Shown: positions 1-10,611 of the stretch, piece after piece | Numbering within the stretch: position 1 is the first letter of the stretch | Layout of the letters: each line of letters opens with the position of its first letter | Position numbers and translations under genes: made by a program | From: Endocalyx cinctus | Lineage: Eukaryota; Ascomycota; Sordariomycetes; Amphisphaeriales; Apiosporaceae | DNA length: 64,000 nucleotides | Assembly (NCBI GenBank): GCA_001600455.1 | Contig: BCKC01000004.1 | Location: forward strand, 1,488,001 to 1,552,000 | Direction: 5' to 3' | The notes under the pieces: generated by a model | Told to the model about the DNA's origin: nothing | Seen by the model: only the letters and a program-made list of their open reading frames with translations | Databases searched by the model: none

Positions 1-1
1 A

Positions 2-439
2 AAAGGTATCGACTGCGGCTCCTTCGACATCGTCCAGTTTCGGCGTCCCCGCGCCGTCCATCAGAGCTGGCTGACTACACCCCCCACGGCCCTCCTCAGC
101 CTCCTAGGCATCTTCCGCGTCCTCGTTACCCCGCCCGCGCAGCACCCCGTACCCGAATTCCGCTTCCCCGGCGTCGTCGTCACCAACGGTCCTGGCATAG
201 GTTTCCTCTTCCTCCTCGTTTCCCGCCTCCTGAGGGCTCTCGCCCTCGTGCCCAAGAATTCCTTGAAGACCATCTACGTCGAAAGCTGGGCTCGCGTCAA
301 GTCGCTGAGCCTGACGGGGAAACTGATTCATAAGTTCAAGCTCGCTGACCTCTTTATAGTTCAATGGAAACATTTAAGCAAGTTCGGCCTAGTAGCCGAA
401 AACTTACCAGCAATGCCTGTCAACCCTCCAGGCAAGTAG
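2..439 (+). CDS. ALG14: ALG14, UDP-GlcNAc transferase membrane subunit (3' part)
   Basis: This is the C-terminal 145 residues of ALG14, open to the left edge of the window. ALG14 is the ER membrane anchor that recruits ALG13 to add the second GlcNAc to dolichol-PP-GlcNAc, the second step of N-glycan precursor assembly. The frame is open from base 2 to a TAG at 437-439. It shows the family landmarks in order: a QSW motif about 21 residues in, the VVTNGPG loop, a hydrophobic stretch, then YVESWARVKSLSLTGK and the FIVQW motif near the end. The tail after FIVQW is short but ends in LPAMPVNPPGK. No intron is seen in this part. Its downstream neighbour is convergent, with about 450 bp between stops. 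The 5' part and start lie outside the window. The assignment rests on motif recognition and is fairly secure. Confidence 0.85.
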   Translation, partial: KGIDCGSFDIVQFRRPRAVHQSWLTTPPTALLSLLGIFRVLVTPPAQHPVPEFRFPGVVVTNGPGIGFLFLLVSRLLRALALVPKNSLKTIYVESWARVKSLSLTGKLIHKFKLADLFIVQWKHLSKFGLVAENLPAMPVNPPGK

Positions 440-891
440 CCACACCCTACCACTACACCCCGACAAATTATATCACAAGGAACCAGTGGGGCGGTAAAGT
501 TGTGCAAGGGAGGAGATTTGGGGTGTTTTCTTACTACGGATGGACATGTTTTGTTCCCTTCCTCTCTCTTTCCTGTGAAGTACACAGAAGGCCCGGCTGG
601 GCAATTGTTTTTACCGGCAAAAAGAAGCCGGAGAATTGATTTTTTTGTGACCAGGATATCCCTGTGTCACCGTACCATAATTGTCTTGATGCATGCTTTT
701 CTCTGTGATACTCCAATGTTTCGTTTGAGTGATAGGTAGGTACGCGTGTTGAAGCTGTTACATCTAACCACGATTTGAGGGGTAATGTTGTGTGATACGA
801 TACACAAGATCGACAGTTGACATGTGATTAGACGAACTGCTTTTCTTTCCCCTGAATGTCCAAAATCTGAAATATCCGACATATTTACTCT
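440..891. other. Convergent 3' spacer
   Basis: This is the spacer between the stops of ALG14 (+) and the NmrA-like gene (-). It should hold both 3' UTRs. I see only short, non-homologous ORFs and no repeat or RNA gene. Confidence 0.6.
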
Positions 892-1962
892 TCAAGCCTT
901 CTTAACCATGGCTTCAATCGTCTCCTCCACCCCGGTAGGCTTCTTCCCCACCCTCGCCAGCAACGTCTCCAACGTCCCATCATCAACGCAACACTCGCCT
1001 CTCTCGAGCGCCTCGTACGTAGTAACCCACCACTCGATAGCCGGCCTCCTATTCCTCTTCGTCTCCTCCTCGCCCTCTCCCCTAGACACGTAATACTTCA
1101 CATGTTCTTCCTTCCCTACAATCTCCGTCTTCAGCTCCCGACCCCTCGCGCGCCCAACCAATCCCGCGATCTCCGAGACGGTCTTCGCCGTCGCGGGGCG
1201 CGTCGACAGGTATACGGTCCTGCCGTCGTACTCCGAGGGAAACGGGCCGGCGAGGACCAAAGCGCTCGCGATCCCCAGATCCTCGATACTCGTCCAGCAG
1301 ATCTTGCCGTCGCCCGCCAGCGGGATTTTTTCCGTTTTGCCGTCGTTCGCGAGATCGTAATACCCCAGATACAGGGGCCAGGACTCGTTATAGAGGCCTT
1401 CCCTCAAGACGGTAACGTCTATCTTCTTCCCCTGCCCGACTCGCGCGAGGTACTCCTCCGTGCGCAGGTGCGCGCGCATGACGCCCGCCCTGCTCTTCTC
1501 GCTCTCGGGGACCTCCCCGCTATCGGCGAACCCGAACCCGAACCCGAAGGCCAGGCTCGAATACACGATCCGCTTGACGCTCGAGCCGGCCGACGACGCG
1601 GCGTCGATGGCGATCTTGTGGTGTTTTTCCCGCCCTCGCCATTCGGGCGCGTCGTTGAAATCGAGCTCGATTCGCGGGGTAGAAACTAGGAAAAGTACGT
1701 CTACCCCGCTGAGAGCTCGTTCGAAGGATTCTTGCGGTTCGTCGAATGAGGCGTGCCGCACTTGGACCCCTTTCGAGGCGAGAGATTCCCACGTTGGGGA
1801 ACCAGAGTGGGACGATGTCAGGGCTACGATGCTGGATGGCGGCGCCAGTGAGTAGGAGAGGAGGGCGGAGAGGGTAGCGCCGCCTAGTTTTCCCGAGGCG
1901 CCAATTATGGCTATGGTTGGAGGTGAAGAAGTCATGATTGGGCTTTTGTTTGATGTGTCCAA
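892..1962 (-). CDS. NmrA-like NAD(P)-binding Rossmann reductase
   Basis: An intronless 356-residue protein of the NmrA/atypical short-chain dehydrogenase family. The N-terminal beta strand and glycine motif TIAIIGASGKLGG (about residues 16-28) are the dinucleotide-binding signature. They are followed by VDVLFLVSTPR and KRIVYSSLAFG, the usual strand positions in this family. The middle contains a hydrophobic REGLYNESWPLYLGYY segment and a substrate-side loop. Members act as NADP sensors (NmrA), isoflavone-reductase-like enzymes or quinone reductases, and the sequence alone does not decide between these. Two starts are possible. The longer one is given; the Met at residue 10 (about 1935) sits closer to the Rossmann strand and may be the real start. 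The codons are visibly GC-rich. The gene is convergent with ALG14 and no pathway partner is nearby. Confidence 0.82.
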   Translation of the reverse strand: MDTSNKSPIMTSSPPTIAIIGASGKLGGATLSALLSYSLAPPSSIVALTSSHSGSPTWESLASKGVQVRHASFDEPQESFERALSGVDVLFLVSTPRIELDFNDAPEWRGREKHHKIAIDAASSAGSSVKRIVYSSLAFGFGFGFADSGEVPESEKSRAGVMRAHLRTEEYLARVGQGKKIDVTVLREGLYNESWPLYLGYYDLANDGKTEKIPLAGDGKICWTSIEDLGIASALVLAGPFPSEYDGRTVYLSTRPATAKTVSEIAGLVGRARGRELKTEIVGKEEHVKYYVSRGEGEEETKRNRRPAIEWWVTTYEALERGECCVDDGTLETLLARVGKKPTGVEETIEAMVKKA

Positions 1963-2771
1963 CTTTGACGTCTGGAGTTATAATAGCAAATGCGGCGATA
2001 TAAAATGAGATTGGTATTCTATAAGATAAGCAGATCTCTCTTTCGTGTATTTGTGAATGGCCGTTCTTTTAAACGTGCTGTATATAAACCCTCTTCTGTT
2101 TTCTACACGCAGACAAGCCACTTTTATATCATTCTTCCCTAGCTGTTTATTGATTGGTTGTCAAAAATATACTCAAATAATGAAAGGGCTTCAGTCTGGA
2201 TTTCTAATATGGAGAAAACGTCATTTATTGGCTCATCGGTACATAATTCGGGACAATACATATTGTTCGAGATGAGTGGATGTGACAGCGAAGTTTCCAC
2301 TACACCCTATTAATCAATAAAGCAACTCTAAACTCCAAAGCCAAGACAGTTATCGCCGATTATAATTGACAAAAATAAGGTCTGTAGACACCAAGACGGA
2401 TTGATTTAGATACCAACTCCTAAGGGTTTTTTTCTATTGACCTAAGCAGGTATGCCGGAACTCATGGAAAGGCGACCGCCCAAGTATTTCTTGCCACCAT
2501 TTAAAACATTTAGAATCGGCGTTAGGGCGTACCGTATATCACGGAGACTTTAATGATGTTATATATATTTATAAGCCAAAAGGTTGATCATCTCATGCGA
2601 GCGAATTCGAAAGATTTTAGTTTAAAAATGCGTCACATTATTCCGGTTCTCAGAAACGACAATTATTACCTAGACGATTCGACCAATCTATGACATATTT
2701 ATCTTAACACTTGCCCACGTAATCTCATCCTCTTTTCACATGACAAGACACCATCACGTACACCATGTTCC
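1963..2771. other. Spacer between NmrA-like and XDH genes
   Basis: An AT-rich spacer holding the NmrA-like promoter on its left and the xanthine dehydrogenase 3' UTR on its right. Only short ORFs without recognisable content are present. Confidence 0.55.
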
Positions 2772-5700
2772 TCAAATAGCAATGAAGAAGCTCTTCTCCC
2801 CCTCCTTAGGCAAGACCCTCGCCCTCTGCATAATGGGGTCCACGCACGACAAGCGGATCCTCTCGGGCGTGGCGGGGCTTTCGAGCTTCAGCAATCCATC
2901 ATCTTCGCCTCCCTCGGCGAAGAGTTTAGCCTCGACGCCGTAATCCTTGCGCGCCGCCTTGAGGGCGTCCCTGATGGCAAAGAAGACCGAAACGCCCATG
3001 AACAGGGGCGGCTCGCCCACTCCTCTGCTGCGCTGGATCGTGCGTAAGTTCTCCCAGGTCACGCCCTTCAGCAAGCTGACGTTGAAGACCTGCGGGATAT
3101 CCCGGAAACCGGGGATCTTGTAGGCGCCGGGACCTTTGGTGAAGAGGTTGCCGGCCATCGGCCCGTTGCGTAGCCAGAGACTTTCTTCCATGGTGAAGAG
3201 GCCGAGACCTTGAACGAAGGCGCCCTCAATCTGACCGTAGTCGATGGATGGGTTGATGGAGCGACCGACGTCCATCTTAATATCTGCGCGCAAGCACGTC
3301 CACGTGCCTGTCAAGCAATCGATCTCCACCTCGGCTGCCGCAACTCCCTGAGTGAAGTAGAAAAACATCTTGCCCGTATTTTCTCCCCAAGTATATCCGA
3401 TCTCAGGTGTCTTGTAGAACCCGTTAGCACTTAGGTTAACGCGATCAAAATAAGCAGCGTGGGCTAATTCCTTCATCGTCGCATTCGGTCCTAGCTTCTC
3501 CCGATACGGTGCGAGGCGAGCATTGATCTGTTCGCATGCATTGAAAATGGCATATCCGTTAAGATCAGAAGATGCGGAGGCAGCAGTGGCGGATGAGTTG
3601 GCTACCGTGTTTGTGGCTGTCTCTGAGATGAAGACGCTCTCCATCGGCACCTGAAGTGCATCCGCAGCAATCGTGATCATCTTAGTGTGTAGACCTTGTC
3701 CCATTTCTGTGCCTCCATGGGCAACAAGAACCGATCCATCGTGATAGATGTGTACAAGGGCACCCGCTTGATTGAACCATAGCGCCGTGAACGAGATACC
3801 AAATTTAGTGGGAATGAGGGCTAGGCCTCGCTTGCGCCATTTGTTGACCGCGTTGAATTGTGTAATCGCCTTTCGACGATCTGCGTAATTTGACTCCTCT
3901 TGAACTTGCTTATACATGAGTGGTACATGCCAGTCTTGCAGTTTCTGGTTGAAATGGGTTTCGTCATCAGACTCGTACATATTGATCTGGCGAAGCTCCT
4001 CGACAGGCATTCCCAGTCGATCAGCGACTTCCGACATCCAGCACTCCGTAATGAACATTCCCTGGGGCCCACCAAAGCCACGGAAAGCCGTATTAGACAT
4101 CGTATTGGTCTTGCACAGACGTCCTCGAATGTGGACATTAGGTATCTTGTAGCAGTTGTCACTATGCGACATAGCTCGCTCGCAGACGGCTGCGCTTAGA
4201 TCGAAAGACCATCCAGCGTTGTTGAAGATATCGAGATCGAGCGCTTGAAGCTTTCCGTCCTTGTTGATACCAACCTTCCATTTACCCAAGAAAGGGTGTC
4301 GTTGTCCAGACATCACCATATCTTCGTCTCGATTCAGCATACATCGGACTGGTCGCTTATTTTTCTGCGCGGCCAGGGCTATTATTGTACTCATTTGAAC
4401 GCATCTGGTTTCTTTACCACCAAACCCGCCACCAAGGCGCTTCACTCGCGCTACGACTTTGTTGGCTTGAACCCCGAGAACTTTTGCGGCATATGCTTGA
4501 CTAGATACGAGTTTAGTTTAATAGAAAATTGTTTGATATATGCGATAAACATACCTTTCATTGGGATTCTGGCTACTGCTCCAAATTTCCATTTCGCCAT
4601 CTTCGGGCTTCGGGATTGCAAGACACGCGTTCGTTTCAAGGTAAAAATGTTCTTGTCCGCCCATCCTGGCAACGCCCGTGAATGTGTAGTCGCAGTTCTT
4701 GAATGCCTCTTCGGGATCTCCTTTCTTGATGTAGCGGAAGTATTCGTGGAAACTTTCTTTCTCGATAGCCTCTTCCATAGTAAATATGGCGGGAAGGTCT
4801 TCATACTGGAGTTTGACTGTTCGTGCTCCTTCAATTGCCCTTGCTTGGGAGGTAGCCAGTACTACCGCGACGGGCTGACCAGCTGTGAAAACTTCATCCT
4901 CCGCAAGGAAGACATCATCGAAAGTGGGTGCTCCCCATTTATTATCTTCAGGGTTATGAAAGTCGTCTTTGTCGACAACATCCATAACGCCTGGGATGTC
5001 CAATGCTGCGGAGTAGTCACGCGACGTAATCTTTGCGTGAGCTCTGGATGAAAATACAAACGCTGCATAGAGTTCGTTTTTCAAAGGTGGTATGTCGTCT
5101 GTATATTGGGCTTCTCCGCATGTCTGTTTCAAAGCCGCGACGTGATTTGCCGCTTTTCCAAGTGGTCCCCTCACGTACTCGGCCGTCGCATCATGATCCT
5201 CCCACCCGGATGACAATACTCTGTCTAGCTCCTCCACAGCTTGACTATCGCCATGTTCACTCTCTTTGTTGATGGAAGATAACACCTCGTGATAGAAACG
5301 GTAGAAGAAACCAAGTGCCAGAGACTTACGATATGATGCCATACCACCGGGGACACCGAAGGATAGATCAAAATCAGACTCTAGCGCATTCATGGCACCT
5401 TCTAGTGTCTTGGGATGTGCGAGCATTTTCCCTTTGAAATACTCGTTTGTTTTCGTGGCGGCGACGGTCATCGGGGCCATTCCACCGTAAACTAGGTTGC
5501 AGTGGTCAACGATACCCTTCTCGTCAACACGCACGTGGAGTGCGCCGGTTACAATTGCGATATCATCATCTTTTCTTTTCGCTTGCTTATAGGCTCTAAA
5601 ATAGTCACCCTTCTCGCGGGTCAGAGGAATCCGAATAGATGCGATGATCTCATCTGGTTCCAGGGCTGTCCTTCGATAGCCTTTGAAAAATGTTCCCATG

Positions 5701-7008
5701 GGAATTTCGGTTTCCTTGGTCTTCGACTTCGCGATCAATACACAGTCTGATCCCATAAATACGGGATTAAGATCTGAAATCGGTGAGGCAGTAGCCAAGT
5801 TGCCAGCTGGGGTTCCGACATTCCGAATTTGCCTTCCAGCGAAATACTTCAACTGTTTATATATAGCCTGGAAGACTTGACTCCTTGCCTCTCCATAATG
5901 TTTAATAGCCTCCTGGCAGATATTCTCCAGATCCGTAAGAATGACGTTTCCGCCAATCTCAAGATGGTCGTCCTTGAAAGCATACTGCCGTAATTCAGGA
6001 ATATCACCTACGAATACCGAGACTGGGTACTGAAGCGCTTTGAACTTGATCTCAATCTGAGTTTCGGTGCTTCCACCGATAATTTTGGCGCTAGGATAGA
6101 CACTCTTGATTTCTAAGAGTTGATCTAGAGTGACTGGACGATACCACTTTTTCCTCTTATTGCCAAAGGCAAGAGGCCTGAATTCGTGCTTCTTTAGCGC
6201 AGGAGGGAATATCAGTTCCGTGTCCGGCTTATACTCGATGAAACCAGGCGGAGTGAATCGTTTGATCGGCTGCCCATCGTCGAGGCTTTTATTCTTACAA
6301 CATCCGCCGTCTTTGGCATCACCATTCTCCATGCAACAGCCAGAACCACCATTAGCGGTATTTTTACTGCAGCCGCTGTCGATGCTAAAAGTCTGGGCAG
6401 CATCCAATATAGGGCGGTAACCGGTGCATCGACATAGGTTACCGTCAAAGGCCTCCTCGATGTCGTGACTGGTCGGGTTCTCGTTATTTCTGAGCAGGGC
6501 ATATAAACTCATAACAATACCTGGAGTACAAAAACCACACTGGCTTCCATTACTCTTGGCTATCCGCTCTTGAGCAGGGTGAGGATTCTTGACGTCCCCT
6601 ATGCCTTCAACGGTGATGACATGTTTGCCGTCAACGCTCGCAAGAGGTGCTAAACATGCATTGACGCTTGCATGATAGATCTTCTTAGTGGTAGGATTAT
6701 ATTGGCTGATTACAACTGTACAAGCGCCACAGCCGCCTTCTGCGCAACCACTATACCATTGTTCGAGTGGTTAATTAATATTGTATCAGGCACGTTGCGG
6801 GGTACGAATCAATATCTTATACTTACAGCTTCGTTCCCGTTAAGCCGATACCACGTAGATATTCTAGTAGGGTCACCTCGGGATCGACCTCATCTAACAC
6901 GACACGGGTACCATTGAGATAGAAACGAACGGTATCATGATAGGCGGTAGTTAAGGCAGTGCTTAAAAGCGAGGGGTTTATTTCGGGAGAGATAGCGATT
7001 GGTGCCAT
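2772..7008 (-). CDS. hxA: Xanthine dehydrogenase (purine hydroxylase I)
   Basis: Three exons, 6827-7008, 4555-6750 and 2772-4500, give 1368 residues, the normal length for fungal XDH. The enzyme oxidises hypoxanthine to xanthine and uric acid with NAD+ in the cytosol, feeding purine nitrogen catabolism. The introns (76 and 54 nt) are GTAAGT...TAG and GTATGT...TAG; joining restores LGCAEGGCGACT and NPNESQAYAAKV. Domains in order: N-terminal plant-type [2Fe-2S] (Cys in GCAEGGCGAC near 63-71), second [2Fe-2S] (QCGFCTPG and NLCRCTGYRP), a Cys-rich linker (SGCCMENG, GGCCKN), the FAD/PCMH domain (KIIGGSTETQ), then the two molybdopterin domains (RLGGGFGGKET, FRGFGGPQG). The catalytic Glu lies in SRGVGEPPLF, near residue 1289. 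No key residue appears lost. The gene diverges from the aldehyde dehydrogenase across a 2.1 kb spacer. Regulation by GATA and purine-specific factors is expected from family knowledge. Confidence 0.97.
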
Positions 7009-7915
7009 GATGTTTGTTTGTTCCCCAATGATAATTCCTAGGTTAGGTCTTCAGAATACCGTCGCTACAGCAGGGTGTTGTGTCTTGAGTTCCTGCAGAT
7101 GTCAGGTATAGAAAAACAAACCCCACCTTTGTACTATATCACTAAAGTCCACGGGTGTCTACCAAGTAGAGTACAAAGTACCTTTGATAAGTACTATTAG
7201 GGAGGTACCTAAGCGATACCTTAGGTAGGTAATGTAATCAAAATAATAAATGCAACGAGAAATTTAAAAGTCAAGAACCAGTCTGCCAGTGTGTATAATA
7301 TTCTAGATAAGGATATGAATATGGGTATGTTAAAGGGAGTTGATTAATGTCTTTAAGTTTATTGGGCGCGACGGGAGTGGCAAAACAGAGACCCCTCTAT
7401 GCAGTATACTTGACTACTAACACAAAAATAGATGACTGGACTGCAGTATGAATAATAAAAAATGAAAAAGTCTGATGATACCGTAGACGAATGGATACTT
7501 CCAAGGTAAGGTGGAATATAAATGTCTTCGCCGGATTCCGATCAGGTTATACTAAATATTGTACTATGTAAATAGCTAATAAGCGTAGAAGAACCTAAAG
7601 ATGCTAGATTAGAGAAATACAGTAGCTGATATGTACTTAAGTAGGTAGTTTAAGCGCTAGATTATACGATTCCAAGCGCTCAGTAAATCTCTCTGTTCCA
7701 ACGGATATAAGGTGATAATAACATTGATATACGTAAAAGTAGTATATGTTGTAACGAGTTTCCTGAATCAGTCTGCAGTATATTCATCTTTTATTGGAAT
7801 TCAAAATATCTGGGTCTTAGATTAAACGATATGTTTAGCACAACAGGGTAAATCCCCACCATTTGGTCCACTAACTTTATTCTCTCGGCCGGCTCCGTGA
7901 TAAAGGCACCTTAAG

Positions 7916-7933
7916 TAGGTAAGTACTTACCTA
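7916..7933. repeat. 18-bp perfect palindrome
   Basis: The bases TAGGTAAGTACTTACCTA are their own reverse complement. They sit inside a 100-bp patch of repeated AGGTA, AAGTAC and GGTACC words. Similar words recur in several other spacers of this window. Confidence 0.75.
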
Positions 7934-8054
7934 GGTACTTATCTTACGAGTAGGTACATACAGTAGTAGGTAAGTATCCACCTCTTGTAGGTACAGGTAG
8001 GTACCTAAGTAGCCAGCCGGTCAACGCTTATTACTTGGTGAATATAGGGGTAGT

Positions 8055-8082
8055 TGATAGCTGATAGCTGATAGCTGATAGC
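8055..8082. repeat. Four tandem 7-bp TGATAGC repeats
   Basis: Four exact head-to-tail copies of TGATAGC followed by a partial TGA. Each copy contains TGATAG, which fits the HGATAR consensus bound by fungal nitrogen GATA factors (AreA/NIT2). The array is about 1 kb from the start codons of both flanking genes. A regulatory role is an inference. Confidence 0.7.
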
Positions 8083-9104
8083 TGACATAAGGTTAGGCTA
8101 TTAGTTAATATACAGTACTGTACTAGGTATTATTATATGGCTGTATGGATACCGATCTGATCAAGGCTCTTTTTAATCATCATTTTGAATTGCTGAAATA
8201 TGTCATAGTTGCAAACTGCCAGAGATATTATAAGTAGATACCCAATGGCACTCAACTGTTTTTCGTTCACTGATTGAACCATGACTTCTGCCCCTTATGT
8301 TTTGAGGCTTAATCTCAAACTCATCCTCCGTTTGATACCTCGTATCTCTCCATAGTGATACTGAGCATATCGAACGAAATACACTAAGTCCCGAGGTCAT
8401 TTGCCATGAATGAGATTATAGTAATGACCTTGGATTCAATCGTACACGCTTTTCCGAAATTTGGTATATTGCCCAAAATATATCTCACATCATCGTCGTG
8501 ATCTTTGATTCATTCTAAATCAATTTGAGCCCCGATAAGTCGTTCAACTTAGTCTTTTCATCAGTCGTTGATCACACCTCCAATCATAGTTACTTAAAAG
8601 AGAGACCGTGAAACTACTGTCTGCTACTTGAGATGCTTCATGTAATCCTTAGGTCTTGGACCTGCGTGATACCTGTACGCTAATTTATCTTCATGTAGCG
8701 TATCATCTCATGCACATTGCATTGCATGTATTACCACGGTAATATTTTAGCGTACCGTTTTGGCTATCTTGTGCTACATAGCCGGGAAAACATATACTAT
8801 CTTTCTATAGCAAGATTCTGCGTTAGGATATAATATAACCTAGGCAATATATAACCGATGGGTTTGAAGCTATCGGCATATGTATTCAGGCAGAGGAAAC
8901 CCCTCATTTTCATTACCCCATTACTATGACATGGAGCCAAATATGGGGTTTGGCGGTGATCAAGCGCAAAGCTTGGCCTTTTCGGGTATCCTCAGTATTG
9001 GTTAATTATACTACAGAGATCCCTAGAATTTTCCAAATTTTCTAACCGTCGCGAAAACTCAAAGAATTCCTTATTAGTCTAAACATATCCCCAACTCTCT
9101 CAAG

Positions 9105-10611
9105 ATGCCTTCTGCAACGAGCAACGGTGATTCCGTTCCAAAGTTTTTCAACGTCATCGATGGCAAGACGCGCGGCAGTCCTGACTGCCACCAAGTGACC
9201 GATCCCAGGACCGAGGAGTCCCTGTGGGACTGCCCGATTGCTACGGTGCAAGATCTCGACGATGCCGTGGAGGCAGCGGCGAGCGCCTTCAAGACATGGC
9301 AGTTTTCAACCACGGCCGAGCGCCAGAAGGCTTGCGCCGACGTGGCTCAGTGTATCCGCGACAACCTGGAGTTTTTGGCCGATATCCTGATGAAGGAGAC
9401 CGGAAAGTCTAAGGCGATGGCCACGATCGACGTTGATAGGGCGGCTTTCCATTTTGACTATTACGGTACGTCGTTAGTATTGATTATATGGGATACTTAG
9501 CTTGCCCGTCCCGTCTTAGCTTAGATAAATGGTTTTTTTAGTGAACGTAACCCTCGAAGACGAAGTCCAATACGAAGATGACGAGGTTACCGTTCTCGCG
9601 AGTCACGTCCCCATCGGCATCCTCGGCGCCATCTCGCCCTGGAACTTTCCTCTGATCCTGAGCAGCATAAAGGTCGTCTCGGCCCTAGCGACGGGGAACT
9701 GCGTGATCATCAAGCCGTCCCCTTTCACGCCCTACTCGATGATGAAGTTCTGCGAGCTCGCGCAGTCGGTCCTACCGCCGGGCGTCTTCCAGGTCGTCAA
9801 CGGTGGCGCAGACTTGGGCGAGCGGATGACCCTGCACCCGGGCATCCACCACATCAGCTTCACCGGAACCACGGCGGTAGGCCAGAGGATCCTGCAGAAT
9901 TGCGCCAAGTCGATGAAGAAGGTGATCCTGGAGCTGGCCGGGAACAACGCGTGCATCGTCTGCGAGGACGCCGACCTCGACAAGGTCGTCCCCAACGTGG
10001 CGCTGGGCTGCTTCTTCCACGCCGGGCAGGTCTGCGTCGCGTCGAAGCGCGTGTACGTGCACGAGTCCCTGTACGAGCGCTTCCTCGAAAAGTTCATCGA
10101 GGAGTCTAAGAAGTTCGAGATCAACGACGCCGAGTTCAACCTGTTCTCGCCCTTGTCCAACAAGGTCAACTTCGAGCGCGCCAAGACCTTCCTCCAGGAC
10201 TGCCGCAAGAACGGCCACAACATCGTGGCCGGCGGCGACGACCCCACCGGAAAGGGCTTCTGGCTCGCCCCCACCATCGTCGCCAAGCCGCCCGAGGACT
10301 CCCTGCTCGTGCAGGAAGAGCAGTTCGGCCCCATCGCCCCCGTCATGTCCTGGTCCGACGAGGACGACGTCGTCACCCGCGCTAACCTCGACAACGCCGG
10401 CTTGGGCGCGTCCATATACACGCCCGACATCCCCCGCGCGCAGAGGTTGGCGCGGCGGCTCGAGTCGGGATCGGTCTGGATCAACCGCTTCGAGAGACCG
10501 CACCAAGGGGCTTACTTTAGCGGTTGGAAATTGAGCGGATTCGGAGGAGAGCTGGGAAAGCAGGGACTCTATAATTACTGCTTGACGCAAAGTGTACACA
10601 TTCACAAATGA
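9105..10611 (+). CDS. NAD(P)+-dependent aldehyde dehydrogenase
   Basis: Two exons, 9105-9465 and 9542-10611, joined across a 76-nt GTACGT...TTTAG intron, give 476 residues of the ALDH superfamily. It oxidises an aldehyde to its acid; the substrate cannot be read from sequence. Visible signatures are SPWNFP (Asn155), IIKPSPFTP (Lys178), the glycine loop FTGTTAVG, the general base Glu251 in LELAGNN and the catalytic Cys285 in AGQVC. The C-terminal motif reads SGWKLSGFGGELGKQGL, close to the usual FGG-K-SG-GRE-G-GL motif. Exon 2 uses strongly GC-rich third positions, while the flanking spacer is AT-rich. No peroxisomal SKL-type end and no clear mitochondrial presequence is visible, so it is probably cytosolic. 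It diverges from xanthine dehydrogenase; a metabolic link is not established. Confidence 0.93.

Larger units (their letters stand above)
7009..9104. promoter_or_regulatory. Divergent 2.1 kb spacer between XDH and ALDH
   Basis: AT-rich spacer containing the divergent promoters of xanthine dehydrogenase and the aldehyde dehydrogenase. Visible contents are four tandem TGATAGC units (8055-8082), an 18-bp perfect palindrome (7916-7933), many TAGGTA/AAGTAC-type repeats between about 7195 and 8020, and a near match to the purine-regulator half-site arrangement at 7885-7898. No ORF in it looks like a gene. Confidence 0.6.

Noticed and set aside
1102..1689. 195-residue plus-strand ORF
   Set aside because: It is the antisense shadow of the GC-rich NmrA-like gene.
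9732..10605. Long minus-strand ORFs of 250 and 277 residues
   Set aside because: They are antisense shadows of ALDH exon 2, produced by its GC-rich codons.
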